Notes: generated by a model from the letters alone, not told the origin. DNA of 52,877 nt from Clostridiales bacterium (GCA_017554745.1 JAFZHS010000010.1:1-52877), one strand, 5' to 3'; positions 6,747 to 15,239 are shown, counted from the first letter of the stretch. Numbers and translations: made by a program.

Positions 6747-7394
6747 ATGAAAGTATTTAAAAGCGGTCTTTGCCTGGCTCTGACACTTAGCGTCGTTCTC
6801 GGAATGACCGGCTGCAGCGCGGGCGGGTTCTCGCACAAAACCCTGTGTAACGTCGCCGAGGATAATGATTTCGACAAGTGCAAAACGGCGATGGATTTCT
6901 CGGACAAGCGCTACAACTACGCGGAAGAAAAGCAGTTCTACATCAATGCTAAGGATAAGGATGCGCTGCCGATCTTCTACACCCAGATCGACAATTCGCG
7001 CAAAATTTTAGACCACGACAACGTTTCCGAGGTGACCTGCCTCTACGATTACACGGCACCCGTAATAAGCGATGACCAGGAGGATTTAACTTACGCAGAA
7101 GCCTTTGGCACTTACTCCGTCATAGTCCTAGTCTCATACGACGATAAAGACGACGCGAAAGGCTTCTTTGAAGAGGAAATCGAGGCGCTGAATCTTGACG
7201 ATGAGGACGTCGCGAAAAGCAAAGGCTGCTCGTACGTAATCAAATGCAATAACGTCGAAGAAGACATGTACAAAATGTCCGCCCTATACCACAAGGGCAA
7301 TTCCGTCCTCGTTATCTTCGGCGCCACCAACGACTTCGACGTCATCGAAGAAGCCTGCAAAAAGCTGGGCGTCGTCTCGCCTCTGGACGCATAA
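6747..7394 (+). CDS. putative lipoprotein of unknown function (second paralog)
   Basis: A 215-aa protein with lipobox MTGC at about residues 20-23 and an acidic mature domain. It shares with the preceding protein the signal sequence, a strand-helix segment (IVLVSYDDKDDAKGFF), a late CSYVI/YSYFI-like strand and the ending VSPLDA, so the pair arose by tandem duplication and diverged strongly in the middle. TGGAGGAA is the ribosome binding site. The next gene starts 6 nt after its stop, suggesting one transcript with the metallophosphoesterase. Function unknown. Confidence 0.75.
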   Translation: MKVFKSGLCLALTLSVVLGMTGCSAGGFSHKTLCNVAEDNDFDKCKTAMDFSDKRYNYAEEKQFYINAKDKDALPIFYTQIDNSRKILDHDNVSEVTCLYDYTAPVISDDQEDLTYAEAFGTYSVIVLVSYDDKDDAKGFFEEEIEALNLDDEDVAKSKGCSYVIKCNNVEEDMYKMSALYHKGNSVLVIFGATNDFDVIEEACKKLGVVSPLDA

Positions 7395-7399
7395 TCCTT

Positions 7400-8383
7400 A
7401 TGATTCTCGTCTACTGGCTCATCCTGGTCAACCTCGTCGCGTTCATCCTGTACGGCTACGATAAGTCGTGCGCGAAAAAGAACGCCCGCCGCATCCCCGA
7501 GCGCACCCTCCTTCTCTGGGCCTGGCTCGGCGGCTCGCTCGGCGCTTTTTTGGGCATGCGCATATTCCACCACAAGACGCTGAAGCCCAAGTTTTATGTG
7601 GTCCCCGTGCTCGCGGTGCTTGAGGTCATCATCATTATCTTCTGCCTCTACCAGAACTACCACCTCGTCACCACCGAATACGAAATCGACCTGGGGCTTA
7701 CTGAGGACCTCACGATCGTGCAGGTTTCCGACCTTCACAACCAGTTCTTCGGCTCCGGTGAGTCCGCGCTCCTGTCGCGTATCGAGGCCGCCTCGCCCGA
7801 CATCATCGTCGTCACCGGCGACATCGTCGACTCGACGCACACGTCTTATAAGATCGCCCTCGACTTCATCGAAGGCGCGGTCAAGATTGCGCCGGTCTAT
7901 TATGTCAGCGGCAACCACGAGGGGCGTTTGTCCGGCAAGAAGCTCGACGCCTTCTATGCTAAGATGCGCGAAATGGGTGTCATCTTCCTGGACGACACTT
8001 ATGTTGAGACTTCTGATTATGTGCTCGCGGGTATTAGTGATGCTTCGCTGTATTCCTACGGCGCTTCCGGAACTTATGGCGCGTACGGCGCCTTTGACGA
8101 TTCAAAGCCGGTAATTCTTTTGGCCCACGAGCCGCAATATCACGATCTTTATCAAAACCTCGGCGCCGACCTTACCCTCGTCGGCCACTACCACGGCGGC
8201 CAGATCATCATTCCCGGCGCCGGCGGCCTGATCTCCCCCGAGTTCGAGTGGTTCCCCGAACTGTACGAGGGCGAGCACACTTTCGGCGACACGACGATGA
8301 TCATAAGCCGCGGCCTCGGCAACAGCATCGTGCCGGTCAGGATCAATGATTATCCTGAGCTGGTCGTGGTGAAGGTGAAGTAA
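7400..8383 (+). CDS. membrane metallophosphoesterase with N-terminal DUF1294 domain (fusion)
   Basis: The 327-aa protein joins two families. Residues 1-66 match DUF1294, a small two-helix membrane domain, with the conserved stretch DKSCAKKNARRIPERTLL and a GGSLGAFLGMRIFHHKT block. A further membrane helix spans about 66-85. Residues 105-327 form a calcineurin-like metallophosphoesterase with all metal ligands: D111 and H113 (SDLHN), G140-D141, N172-H173-E174 (GNHE), H243, and H263/H265 (GHYHGGQ). The active site probably faces outward, like other membrane-tethered YkuE/YaeI-type enzymes; the substrate cannot be told from sequence. The fusion is one uninterrupted frame with conserved motifs in both halves. 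It follows the lipoprotein gene by 6 nt. Confidence 0.85.
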   Translation: MILVYWLILVNLVAFILYGYDKSCAKKNARRIPERTLLLWAWLGGSLGAFLGMRIFHHKTLKPKFYVVPVLAVLEVIIIIFCLYQNYHLVTTEYEIDLGLTEDLTIVQVSDLHNQFFGSGESALLSRIEAASPDIIVVTGDIVDSTHTSYKIALDFIEGAVKIAPVYYVSGNHEGRLSGKKLDAFYAKMREMGVIFLDDTYVETSDYVLAGISDASLYSYGASGTYGAYGAFDDSKPVILLAHEPQYHDLYQNLGADLTLVGHYHGGQIIIPGAGGLISPEFEWFPELYEGEHTFGDTTMIISRGLGNSIVPVRINDYPELVVVKVK

Positions 8384-8384
8384 A

Positions 8385-8430
8385 GGGAAGCGGGCGCGCT
8401 GCGCCTCTTTTTCGCGCGCTCCGCATTCCC
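8385..8430. terminator. hairpin between convergent genes
   Basis: GGGAAGCGGGCGCGC (from 8385) pairs, with two bulges, to GCGCGCTCCGCATTCCC (ending 8430) around a T-rich loop. It lies between two convergent genes and probably terminates both, though a clean U-run after the stem is absent. Confidence 0.4.
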
Positions 8431-8443
8431 AATTTTCGCGCGC

Positions 8444-9247
8444 TCAAACCACCTGACTGACAATCTCCCAATCGAGCGCGCTGTCCGGGATCATGTCATT
8501 GAACGCCGACAGCACCTGGCTCACGAAATACTCCCGGTCAAAATTGTTCTTGTCATAAACATGCACGTAAATGACCTCCCTGCCCGGCCGGTACAGCTCT
8601 TTCGAGAACCCCGTGACCTTCGTCGCCGTCCTGAGCGAATAATCCACCTTGTCGTTCATGCCCAGGATCTCAAGATACGCGCACCTGTCGATCTCGTAAA
8701 AGTTGACCAGATAATCCGGATTGATCGTCTCATCGATCGCCGGCAGCGCGACCGCCGTCTCGTACTTGAACGGAATGTCCATAAGATCCAGCAGATCCGC
8801 CCCCATCAGCTCATTCTTCGACTTCAGCTCCCCGTGCTCGCTGACCGTCGGATTCTCCGGCTTATACGCCCCTAGCCTGTCCGCCGCCCGCTCGAAAAAC
8901 TCATTGTTCATCCTGTGCGGATCCGCAAACTGCCTTATCGGAAACTTCACCCTCGGCGGCGCAAAGCTGTACATCGCCTTCCAGCTCGTGAGCAGCGAGT
9001 CGTACTCGGCCTTGATCTTGAGGTAGTGGTTGATTTTCTGCTGGTATTCTTTGCCAAGCTTAGACGACAGAGACAGCCTTCTAACTCTTCTGGAATTTAC
9101 CTTCGGCATAGTAGGGTCATATGTAATTACAACCGTGTTTTTCCCACGCCAGTCACGGAAATATCCGTGCGGTATCGCTTCTAACTTAAGCCTTCTATAC
9201 TCAAGCTTTACAGCGTGCACTTTCATCGGATATAAGATTGCGTTCAT
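8444..9247 (-). CDS. PD-(D/E)XK nuclease-like protein of unknown role
   Basis: The 267-aa protein contains a C-terminal block I associate with a restriction-endonuclease-fold family common in clostridia. It has LKSKNELMGADLLDLMDIPF (141-160), then an acidic strand with NPDYLVNF (D178), then YLEILG (E193). These give the E...D...E pattern of that fold; the usual lysine is not obvious. The N-terminal half (1-110) is basic with a possible helical hairpin (QQKINHYLKIKAEYDSLL). The start at 9247 is set by AAAGGGAGG 8 nt upstream; longer in-frame starts lack this. It stands alone, convergent with the phosphoesterase and divergent from the esterase, and the 64-bp tandem repeats lie upstream. Nuclease activity is inferred only. 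Confidence 0.55.
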   Translation of the reverse strand: MNAILYPMKVHAVKLEYRRLKLEAIPHGYFRDWRGKNTVVITYDPTMPKVNSRRVRRLSLSSKLGKEYQQKINHYLKIKAEYDSLLTSWKAMYSFAPPRVKFPIRQFADPHRMNNEFFERAADRLGAYKPENPTVSEHGELKSKNELMGADLLDLMDIPFKYETAVALPAIDETINPDYLVNFYEIDRCAYLEILGMNDKVDYSLRTATKVTGFSKELYRPGREVIYVHVYDKNNFDREYFVSQVLSAFNDMIPDSALDWEIVSQVV

Positions 9248-9434
9248 GTGCCTAACCTCCCTTTGAAATCCTTCTGCTGATATTATGCGCACATTTTGCA
9301 GTCTCATATAAGGTACCTAAAGTCTCAATTTTTGGGGGTCAAAAACACATTCTTATAAGAGCAACTACCCTTGTAATGCCTGAAACGTAAGGCTTTGCGG
9401 GCATTTTTCAATTGTTTTGCACTATTGATCACAT

Positions 9435-9712
9435 AAATGTACAAATCGGTGTTTTTTGGAGCCGAATGAACAGCAAATGCACTGTTATGCATGTACATTT
9501 GCATGTACAAAACGGCGTTTTCGGGCTGAATGAACAGCAAACGCACTCGTGTGCATGTACATTTGCATGTACAAAACGGCGTTTTCGGGCCGAATGAACA
9601 GCAAATGCACCCGTATGCATGTACATTTGCATGTACAAATCGATGTTTTCGGGCCGAATGAACAGCAAACGCACCCGTGTGCATGTACATTTGCAGGTAC
9701 AAATCGGCGTTT
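9435..9712. repeat. 64-bp tandem repeat array (about 4.4 units)
   Basis: Units begin at 9489, 9553, 9617 and 9681 (the last truncated), with a diverged partial unit at 9435-9488. Each holds GCATGTAC-ATTT-GCATGTAC (so TGTACAT-TTGC-ATGTACA can fold), then AAAAC-GGC-GTTTT, then a conserved GAATGAACAGCAAAYGCAC tail. Units differ at only a few positions. The 64-bp period is not a multiple of three, so this is not a protein repeat although several frames are open through it. It fills the gap between divergent genes (9248-9792). The first 190 bp of the gap show only a hairpin AATGCC/GGCATT near 9377-9412. Confidence 0.85.
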
Positions 9713-9756
9713 AAAGGACTTGTGCACGCCGCCACCCCACGGAAAAACCCCACCGT

Positions 9757-9792
9757 TTGCACGCCGCACTCCCCGCATGTTAAAATTCTTTT
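9757..9792 (+). promoter_or_regulatory. promoter of the carboxylesterase gene, possibly leaderless
   Basis: TTGCAC (9757-9762), an 18-bp spacer and TAAAAT (9781-9786) are followed after 6 nt by the ATG at 9793. Transcription would then start at the A of the ATG. No Shine-Dalgarno precedes the ATG, consistent with a leaderless mRNA. Confidence 0.45.
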
Positions 9793-11139
9793 ATGAATTA
9801 CGCACGGACAGTAGCAACTGAATATGGGCTGGTACAGGGCATCGTCAAGGACGGGTGCGAGGAGTACCTGGGCATTCCTTTCGCGGCGCCGCCGGTGGGC
9901 GAGCTGGCGTTTAAGCATCCGGTGCCGCCGGAGCCGTGGGAAGGCATACTGAAGGCGAACAGGGGCCCGATAAGTCCTGTCCAGGGCAAGGGGCGCTCGA
10001 CGATCGCGATCGACGGCAAGGACTGCCTTTATCTCAATGTTTTCAGGCCGCAGGAGCTGCAGCCGGACGCGCCGGTAATGGTGTGGTTTTACGGCGGTTC
10101 GTACGCGAACGGCGGGTGCGGCAGGGAGAGCGACGAGAGCGATGAGCTCGTGTATGACCTCGCGAGGTATGCGCGCGAGACGAAGACCGTCGTCGTGTCG
10201 TTCAACTACAGGCTTAATCTCGAGGGGTTCCTCAATCTGCATTTTCTGGACGAGAGCTTCGATTCCAATAACGGCCTTTACGACCAGATGGCCGCGCTGA
10301 AGTTTGTCCGCAACAACATACACAAGTTCGGCGGAGATGCCGATAACATAACGGTTTTCGGGCAGAGCGCGGGATCGGCGTGCATCATTGCGCTGATGGG
10401 CATGCCTGAGGCGGTGCCGCTTTTCGACAAGGCAATATTGCAGTCGCCGTGCGTCGATTCGTTCTGGAGCGAAAAGCAGAGCGAGCACTACACGCGCAAG
10501 TACCTGAAGTTCGCGGGCGTTGACCCGGCGGACCTTTCCAAGCTCAAGGACCTCGACATAAACACGATCCACCTCGCGAACAAAAAGCTCAAGAAGCAGG
10601 CGCTCCTCGAGGGCGAGTCGAACTGCGCGTTCTCGCCTGCGATCGACGGCGTTACGATAAAGGGGCGTCCGGCCGACCTCGCGAAAACATTCACCAAGCC
10701 GATCCTCATCGGCACGTGCAGCCAGGAGGGCGATGCTTTCGTCATGCCTATCAGGACGACGGCGCTCCCTGCGGCAGCGTTCTGGTTCGGCTTCAAGTTC
10801 CGCCCCGGCAAGGGCTGCCACCGCGTGATGTCCGACAGCTTCACGGCGAAGTTCTACACGAGGCCCGCGCGCGAGATCGCCAAGGAGATCAAGGGCCATG
10901 CGTGGGTTTACGAATACAGGTACAAGACGCCCGACATCGAGGCGCGCGGTGCGGGATGCTATCACGCGAGCGACCTGCCGGTGCTTTTCGGGAAGTCCAC
11001 TTCGTACGCCAAGGTCGATGACCCGGTGTCCACGCTCGTCGGCGAGAGGATGCGCGAGATCTGGAGCGAGTTCGCCTACAAGGGCGAGCTGCCGTGGCGC
11101 GAGTACAAGAACAGCAACGAGATCAAGATCATCACCTGA
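9793..11139 (+). CDS. type-B carboxylesterase family hydrolase
   Basis: A 448-aa alpha/beta hydrolase of the carboxylesterase-B (PnbA-like) family, which hydrolyses carboxylic esters. It shows the family N-terminal block YLGIPFAAPPVGELAF (25-40), DCLYLNVF (77-84), the oxyanion segment FYGGSY (99-104), the nucleophile elbow GQSAGS with S192, a candidate acid in CSQEGDAF and a candidate histidine in CYHASDLP. There is no signal peptide, so it is cytosolic. It is somewhat shorter than the usual 480-510 aa, missing mainly parts of the lid. It is monocistronic by position. Substrate is unknown; removal of acyl groups from imported plant material is a guess. Confidence 0.88.
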   Translation: MNYARTVATEYGLVQGIVKDGCEEYLGIPFAAPPVGELAFKHPVPPEPWEGILKANRGPISPVQGKGRSTIAIDGKDCLYLNVFRPQELQPDAPVMVWFYGGSYANGGCGRESDESDELVYDLARYARETKTVVVSFNYRLNLEGFLNLHFLDESFDSNNGLYDQMAALKFVRNNIHKFGGDADNITVFGQSAGSACIIALMGMPEAVPLFDKAILQSPCVDSFWSEKQSEHYTRKYLKFAGVDPADLSKLKDLDINTIHLANKKLKKQALLEGESNCAFSPAIDGVTIKGRPADLAKTFTKPILIGTCSQEGDAFVMPIRTTALPAAAFWFGFKFRPGKGCHRVMSDSFTAKFYTRPAREIAKEIKGHAWVYEYRYKTPDIEARGAGCYHASDLPVLFGKSTSYAKVDDPVSTLVGERMREIWSEFAYKGELPWREYKNSNEIKIIT

Positions 11140-11206
11140 GTGTGCGCGGGCCGCTGGCACAACAAAGAGTCCGCCAATAATCACGCAAACAACCCCACAA
11201 CTGCTA

Positions 11207-11235
11207 TTACAAAACCTATTTCCTTCCAGTATAAT
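11207..11235 (+). promoter_or_regulatory. promoter of the Rrf2-family gene
   Basis: TTACAA (11207-11212), a 17-bp spacer and TATAAT (11230-11235). About 100 bp of 5' leader follows before the ATG at 11334, with a GC-rich imperfect inverted repeat around 11248-11300 that may be autoregulatory. Confidence 0.6.
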
Positions 11236-11333
11236 GGGTTTATGATTTTTCGCGCCCGCAAACGGCGACGAGGGCTTGCGGCGAAAATGGCCGCAACAAA
11301 GCGCCCGCACGGGCCTTCACGGAGGATAGGAAT

Positions 11334-11744
11334 ATGGTTGTATCAACAAAGGGACGCTACGCGCTGCGCGTAATGATCGATCTCGCAAAATACGGCAAGG
11401 ATGCGTTTGTCTCGCTGGGCGACATCGCCGAGAGGCAGAACCTGTCCGAGAAATATCTTGAGTCCATCATAAAAATGCTTGTCCAGGAAGGCCTCGTCAA
11501 AGGCCACCGCGGCAAGAACGGCGGCTACCAGCTGAGCAAGCCCGCAGAAGAGATCACCGCGTGGGACATCATCTCCGTTACCGAGAACGACTTCTATGTC
11601 GTTGCGTGCATGGATCCGAAGGCGCCGAAATGCGACCGAATCAATTCCTGCGTTACTCTGCCGATGTGGAAGGATTTTTCCGCGACGATGGAGGCGTTCT
11701 TCAAGAAGTACACAATCGCCGAGCTGGCGGAAAAGGAACAGTAA
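11334..11744 (+). CDS. Rrf2-family transcriptional regulator (IscR-like)
   Basis: A 136-aa winged-helix regulator. It opens with the family signature MVVSTKGRYALRVMIDLAKY, has the recognition-helix region LSEKYLESIIKMLVQEGLVKG and the wing RGKNGGYQLSKP. Three cysteines, C92, C100 and C106, sit where IscR binds a [2Fe-2S] cluster, so it may sense Fe-S status; CymR-type proteins lacking a cluster are the alternative. The ribosome binding site GGAGGATAGG is clear. It is flanked by its own promoter and terminator and no isc/suf genes follow, so its targets lie elsewhere. Confidence 0.88.
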   Translation: MVVSTKGRYALRVMIDLAKYGKDAFVSLGDIAERQNLSEKYLESIIKMLVQEGLVKGHRGKNGGYQLSKPAEEITAWDIISVTENDFYVVACMDPKAPKCDRINSCVTLPMWKDFSATMEAFFKKYTIAELAEKEQ

Positions 11745-11757
11745 AGTCCTCACAAAA

Positions 11758-11778
11758 AAGGGCGCTGCGAGCGCCCTT
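11758..11778 (+). terminator. terminator after the Rrf2 gene
   Basis: AAGGGCGCT (11758-11766) and AGCGCCCTT (11770-11778) form a perfect 9-bp stem with a 3-nt loop, followed by TTT. A-runs on the other side make it probably bidirectional, serving also the convergent lipase gene. Confidence 0.8.
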
Positions 11779-11823
11779 TTTAATGCCTGAATTAGTGTCG
11801 TTCAGCCGGCCGTGGCCAATCTC

Positions 11824-13170
11824 TTACAGCCCTCTCTCCTTCAGCCCTGACACTACCCCTACGTAGAATTCGCGGATGTCGAAGCCGTCTATGTTCTCGC
11901 GGTTTAAGTCGATCATGTCGCCGTGGGAGATGCCGCGGTTGCTCTTGGTGTTGACGAGGAAATGGTAGTCCCGGCCCCACTGGAAGGAGGCTTCGCCGAC
12001 GAGGCCGTCGTTGGCGCCGTCGAAATGCCTGACGAGGTTGTAACTCATGTTGAGCGGGAACTGGCCGCCCGTGGCGGAGTTCAGCTTGGAGCCGTAGCTC
12101 TGGGTGTAGATGCCGTTAAACTGCGAGTCCATCGGGGCCATTTCGGCGTTGAGACGGGCGGCGCCGTCTTTGGTGAGGTCGGTGACCGCTTTGATGAAGT
12201 CGGGGTTCGTGTCGCCGAGCTTGCGGGCGCCGGCGTTGTAGGCGGCAGAGACCGCTTTCTTAAGCTTTTCGGGCGCTTTGTTAAGCAGGTATTCGGCAAA
12301 TTCGCAGCCGCGGTGAGGCGTGTTGATGGTCGTGAGAGAGGCGACGTAGGGCGCCATGCCGAGCATGGTGATGCAGTATCTTGCGTCGAGACCGCCCTTG
12401 CTGTGGGCGATGATGTTGACCTTCTCGGCGCCGGTCTCCTCGATGGCCTGTACGATGGCTTTCTTGATCTGGAGCGCGCAGGTCTTGACGTCGCCGGCCG
12501 ATTCCTGGCCGCCGTAATAGACCGTCGCGCCGTTCTTGATGAGCTCGGCGGGGACCCTGCCCCAGTAGTTCAGATGCTCAGAGTCTCTGAAGAAAACGCC
12601 GTGCACCATGAGCAGCGGGTACTTCGTCTTGCAGACCTGCCGGTCCTTGCGCTCTTCGTCCCTCCAGTACCTCTCGCTCTCTTCGCGGACTTCCCTGCCC
12701 GAGGTCTTTACGATGACGCGCAGCGCGAAAAGATTCGCCACGGGGATCATGCCGCAGAACGCGCCCAAAAGCCTCTTGCTGATGCCGAGCTGGTTTGCCG
12801 TGAGGTAAACGAGGATGATGCCCGTCCAGAAGAACGCGTTCATCAGAAGGAGCGTGACGATCGAGAAAACGATTACCGGGCCCCAGCCTCCGACGTCGTC
12901 GTGGAAGATCAGCGCGAGGATGAATACCGGTACGATGACGAGCAGCGTGAACGGGAAAACAGTCAGGATGCAGGTGCCGTAATTGCTGCACTTGAGCCTT
13001 GTGTACGGGATGCCGCGGGCGCACCAGAGAGGCAGCAAAAATGCCAGCGCGGTGAGGCCCAGCGTCAGCGCAATAAACCACAGGCTTGTCTGATATAGAA
13101 AAGTAGTAAGACAGGCTGCCGTAATCGACAGCCCGTCAAGAATCTTAATTATCGGTCTTTCCTTATACAT
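11824..13170 (-). CDS. membrane-anchored triacylglycerol-lipase-like hydrolase
   Basis: A 448-aa protein with two parts. Residues 1-150 hold four or five hydrophobic segments, making an N-terminal membrane domain. Residues 180-448 form an alpha/beta hydrolase like bacterial lipases: PLLMVHGVFFRD (oxyanion strand), the nucleophile elbow AHSKGG with S257, NTPHRG, the acid in DGANDGLVG and the histidine in RGISHGDMID. The HSKGG elbow is typical of secreted lipases. The active domain follows a long charged linker, so its side of the membrane is not certain. It lies 69 bp after the Bat-type operon on the same strand and may be read with it. Confidence 0.8.
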   Translation of the reverse strand: MYKERPIIKILDGLSITAACLTTFLYQTSLWFIALTLGLTALAFLLPLWCARGIPYTRLKCSNYGTCILTVFPFTLLVIVPVFILALIFHDDVGGWGPVIVFSIVTLLLMNAFFWTGIILVYLTANQLGISKRLLGAFCGMIPVANLFALRVIVKTSGREVREESERYWRDEERKDRQVCKTKYPLLMVHGVFFRDSEHLNYWGRVPAELIKNGATVYYGGQESAGDVKTCALQIKKAIVQAIEETGAEKVNIIAHSKGGLDARYCITMLGMAPYVASLTTINTPHRGCEFAEYLLNKAPEKLKKAVSAAYNAGARKLGDTNPDFIKAVTDLTKDGAARLNAEMAPMDSQFNGIYTQSYGSKLNSATGGQFPLNMSYNLVRHFDGANDGLVGEASFQWGRDYHFLVNTKSNRGISHGDMIDLNRENIDGFDIREFYVGVVSGLKERGL

Positions 13171-13239
13171 CAGGAACGATCTCTCCTATAAGGATTTTGC
13201 CGGCGCTCCGGCCGCTGGCCGCAGGCGCGCTCACAAGCT

Positions 13240-14277
13240 TTACCAGCTTGCCGAGTTACCGAAGTTCCAGTCGTCGTCACCGCCTAAGCCGCCGTTGCCG
13301 TAACGTTCACGGTTGGCTCTGTCCTGGGTCTCCCTGAGGCGGTCCTCAGGAGTCTGGGTAGGCGTAGGTGTGCCCTGGCCGTCGCCGCCCGGTGTAGGTG
13401 TCGGAGTACCCTGGCCGTCACCGCCCGGTGTAGGAGTCGGTGTGCCTGTATCCTGGCCGCCCGGAGTAGGTGTAGGTGTTCCTGAGTCACCACCCGGTGT
13501 AGGCGTAGGTGTAGGCGTGCCGGAATCTCCGCCGGGTGTAGGCGTAGGTGTCTCACCGCCCGGAGTGGGAGTCGGCGTAGGTGTGCCTGAATCTCCGCCC
13601 GGCGTAGGTGTCGGGGTAGGTGTATCAGAGCCGCCGCCAGGTGTAGGTGTGGGCGTAGGTGTATCGGTACCCTCCGGCGTAGGCGTCGGAGAAGGTGTGG
13701 GTGACGGATTCTTGTTGTCCTCAGGCTTAGGGCTGCCTTCGGGAGTAGGCGTCGGAGTAGGTGTCGGCGTCGGATTTTCCGGCGGTTCGAACTTGTTCTT
13801 GATGTCATCCTCCATCTGGTTGAGCTCGTTATAAAGCTTCTGCGCTGCGTAGTAGTGACCGTCGTCATTTTCCGTGGCGCAGCCCTTTTCGAGAAGGATC
13901 TTCTTAGCCTCTTCGATGTCCTTTAATGCGGACTTGTAGGTAGACTCAGTGAGCTTATCGATGTCGATGGGCGTGACGTAAGACAGAGCGTAGTTGACTC
14001 TGATCTTGCAGTCGTACGGATCCGGAGGATCCTTGCTCAATGCCTTGTGGTATTCTTCCTTGGCTTCCTGATAAGCGCCGAGCTGATAGTAGACGTTGCC
14101 TCTGTTGTAGTTGTCGATGTAAGGCTGTGTGAAGCCCAAAGCGCCATACTCGTTCTGCTGGTAGACGCCCTGTCCGTATTTCTTTATGAGATTTTTGTTA
14201 GCGATATAGTTGACCAGGAGTATGCCGAAGAAGAAGGCCGTGATGATCCAGACCGCTATTGCTATCTTTTTTACCAT
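13240..14277 (-). CDS. TPR protein with Pro/Thr-rich tail (BatC-like)
   Basis: Last gene of the MoxR/VWA operon. The 345-aa protein has an N-terminal membrane helix (about 5-26), a tetratricopeptide-like region (about 52-150; [21 protein letters not shown] is a TPR A-helix) and a long low-complexity tail (about 165-310) of TPTPTP blocks alternating with GGDSG or GGDGQG, ending in a short charged segment. BatC proteins of Bat operons carry TPRs, so position and content agree. The tail may span the cell wall or be glycosylated; its length is probably variable through repeat slippage. It starts 2 nt after the upstream VWA gene. The stretched plus-strand frame here is an artefact of the repeats. 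Confidence 0.8.
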   Translation of the reverse strand: MVKKIAIAVWIITAFFFGILLVNYIANKNLIKKYGQGVYQQNEYGALGFTQPYIDNYNRGNVYYQLGAYQEAKEEYHKALSKDPPDPYDCKIRVNYALSYVTPIDIDKLTESTYKSALKDIEEAKKILLEKGCATENDDGHYYAAQKLYNELNQMEDDIKNKFEPPENPTPTPTPTPTPEGSPKPEDNKNPSPTPSPTPTPEGTDTPTPTPTPGGGSDTPTPTPTPGGDSGTPTPTPTPGGETPTPTPGGDSGTPTPTPTPGGDSGTPTPTPGGQDTGTPTPTPGGDGQGTPTPTPGGDGQGTPTPTQTPEDRLRETQDRANRERYGNGGLGGDDDWNFGNSASW

Positions 14278-14279
14278 GC

Positions 14280-15233
14280 TTATGCCCTCCTCTTAACGCT
14301 TATGAATTCATAAGCGATCAGTGCTGCAAGCGGAATTACGAACCAGTAGTATGTATCGATGTAGCCGTATTCCGTTGTTTCTTCAGTGTCTTTCTCGAGA
14401 AGATCCAGGACCTCTTCAATTACGGGGTCAAGATCTTCCGAATCTTCCATATGGATGTACTCGAGTCCGAGATCGCTCGAGAGCTGGTTCAAGTTCTTTT
14501 CGTCGATCTTCGAGACAGCGGGCTCGTAAGGGAACGATCTCTTGTCTTCTACGAGGACCCACTCTTCGGAGAGCTCGTCGTAGTAGTGCATCTGGCCGCC
14601 CTTGCTCGTGCCGTAGCCCATGACTGCACCGCCTTCGATGTTCTCGGAGATGTCCTTGAACGAATCGAGCGTGTGGTTGTCGGTGTTCTCACCGTCGGTG
14701 ATGAAGAATACGACGATGTGGCCGTCGCCGATCATGGCAGCGTTATCGATCATCTGGCCCAAAAGCTTTTTGGAGACGTTGATGTTCGTACCCGTTGCGT
14801 GATAGTCCTCGAGAGGCTTGATCGCTTCAACGGCGTTCTGGATGTAGTGATGGTCGTCGGTGTAAGGTGCCAGGAGATTGACGTCGTTGTTGAAGTCAAT
14901 GAGGCAGAACTTAGCGCCCGCGAGCTCCTTGGTAAGATAGTCGATATCTGCCTTTACGCCGTCCATACGCGGGTTGTCGCCGTTGTAGTCTTCAGCCATC
15001 ATGGAGAGCGTGTCGTCGACCACGATGATGCAGTAGCAGTTGAGCTTCTGTCTTACTACCTTGACCGAGTCGGAGATGAGCATCGGTCTTAAGTTGATCA
15101 CGAAAAGAAGTATTACTATGAGGACCTGACGGACATAAGGGATTATGCCTTTTCGCTTGATCGCCAAAAGGCCGAGGCAGATTATGACCATTAACCAGAT
15201 CGGTAATATAGGATTGAATGTCATATTTTCCAT
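14280..15233 (-). CDS. VWA-domain membrane protein (BatB-like)
   Basis: A 317-aa protein with two N-terminal membrane helices (about 10-26 and 36-52), a von Willebrand A domain (about 70-270) and a C-terminal helix (about 295-312), the layout of BatA/BatB. The metal-binding MIDAS motif reads DDTLS rather than DxSxS; FFITDGEN supplies the later aspartate. It was probably produced by duplication with the upstream VWA gene, from which it is separated by 6 nt. Bat operons have been linked to oxidative or envelope stress; the exact role in this organism is unknown. Confidence 0.82.
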   Translation of the reverse strand: MENMTFNPILPIWLMVIICLGLLAIKRKGIIPYVRQVLIVILLFVINLRPMLISDSVKVVRQKLNCYCIIVVDDTLSMMAEDYNGDNPRMDGVKADIDYLTKELAGAKFCLIDFNNDVNLLAPYTDDHHYIQNAVEAIKPLEDYHATGTNINVSKKLLGQMIDNAAMIGDGHIVVFFITDGENTDNHTLDSFKDISENIEGGAVMGYGTSKGGQMHYYDELSEEWVLVEDKRSFPYEPAVSKIDEKNLNQLSSDLGLEYIHMEDSEDLDPVIEEVLDLLEKDTEETTEYGYIDTYYWFVIPLAALIAYEFISVKRRA

Positions 15234-15239
15234 ATCTGA

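Noticed and set aside
9435..9712. CRISPR array
   Set aside because: The 64-bp units are identical throughout with no unique spacers, and no cas genes are present.
9325..11310. 661-codon open frame on the minus strand across the repeats and esterase
   Set aside because: It is opposite the clearly conserved carboxylesterase and runs through 64-bp repeats; its Arg/Leu-rich composition is that of a shadow frame in GC-rich DNA.
11923..13098. 391-codon plus-strand frame across the lipase
   Set aside because: It is opposite a protein with lipase motifs and membrane helices, and its own translation is low in hydrophobic order.
13313..13834. Open frames rich in Gly/Val or Arg/His opposite the Pro/Thr tail
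   Set aside because: They are by-products of the repeated codons of the BatC-like tail in other frames.
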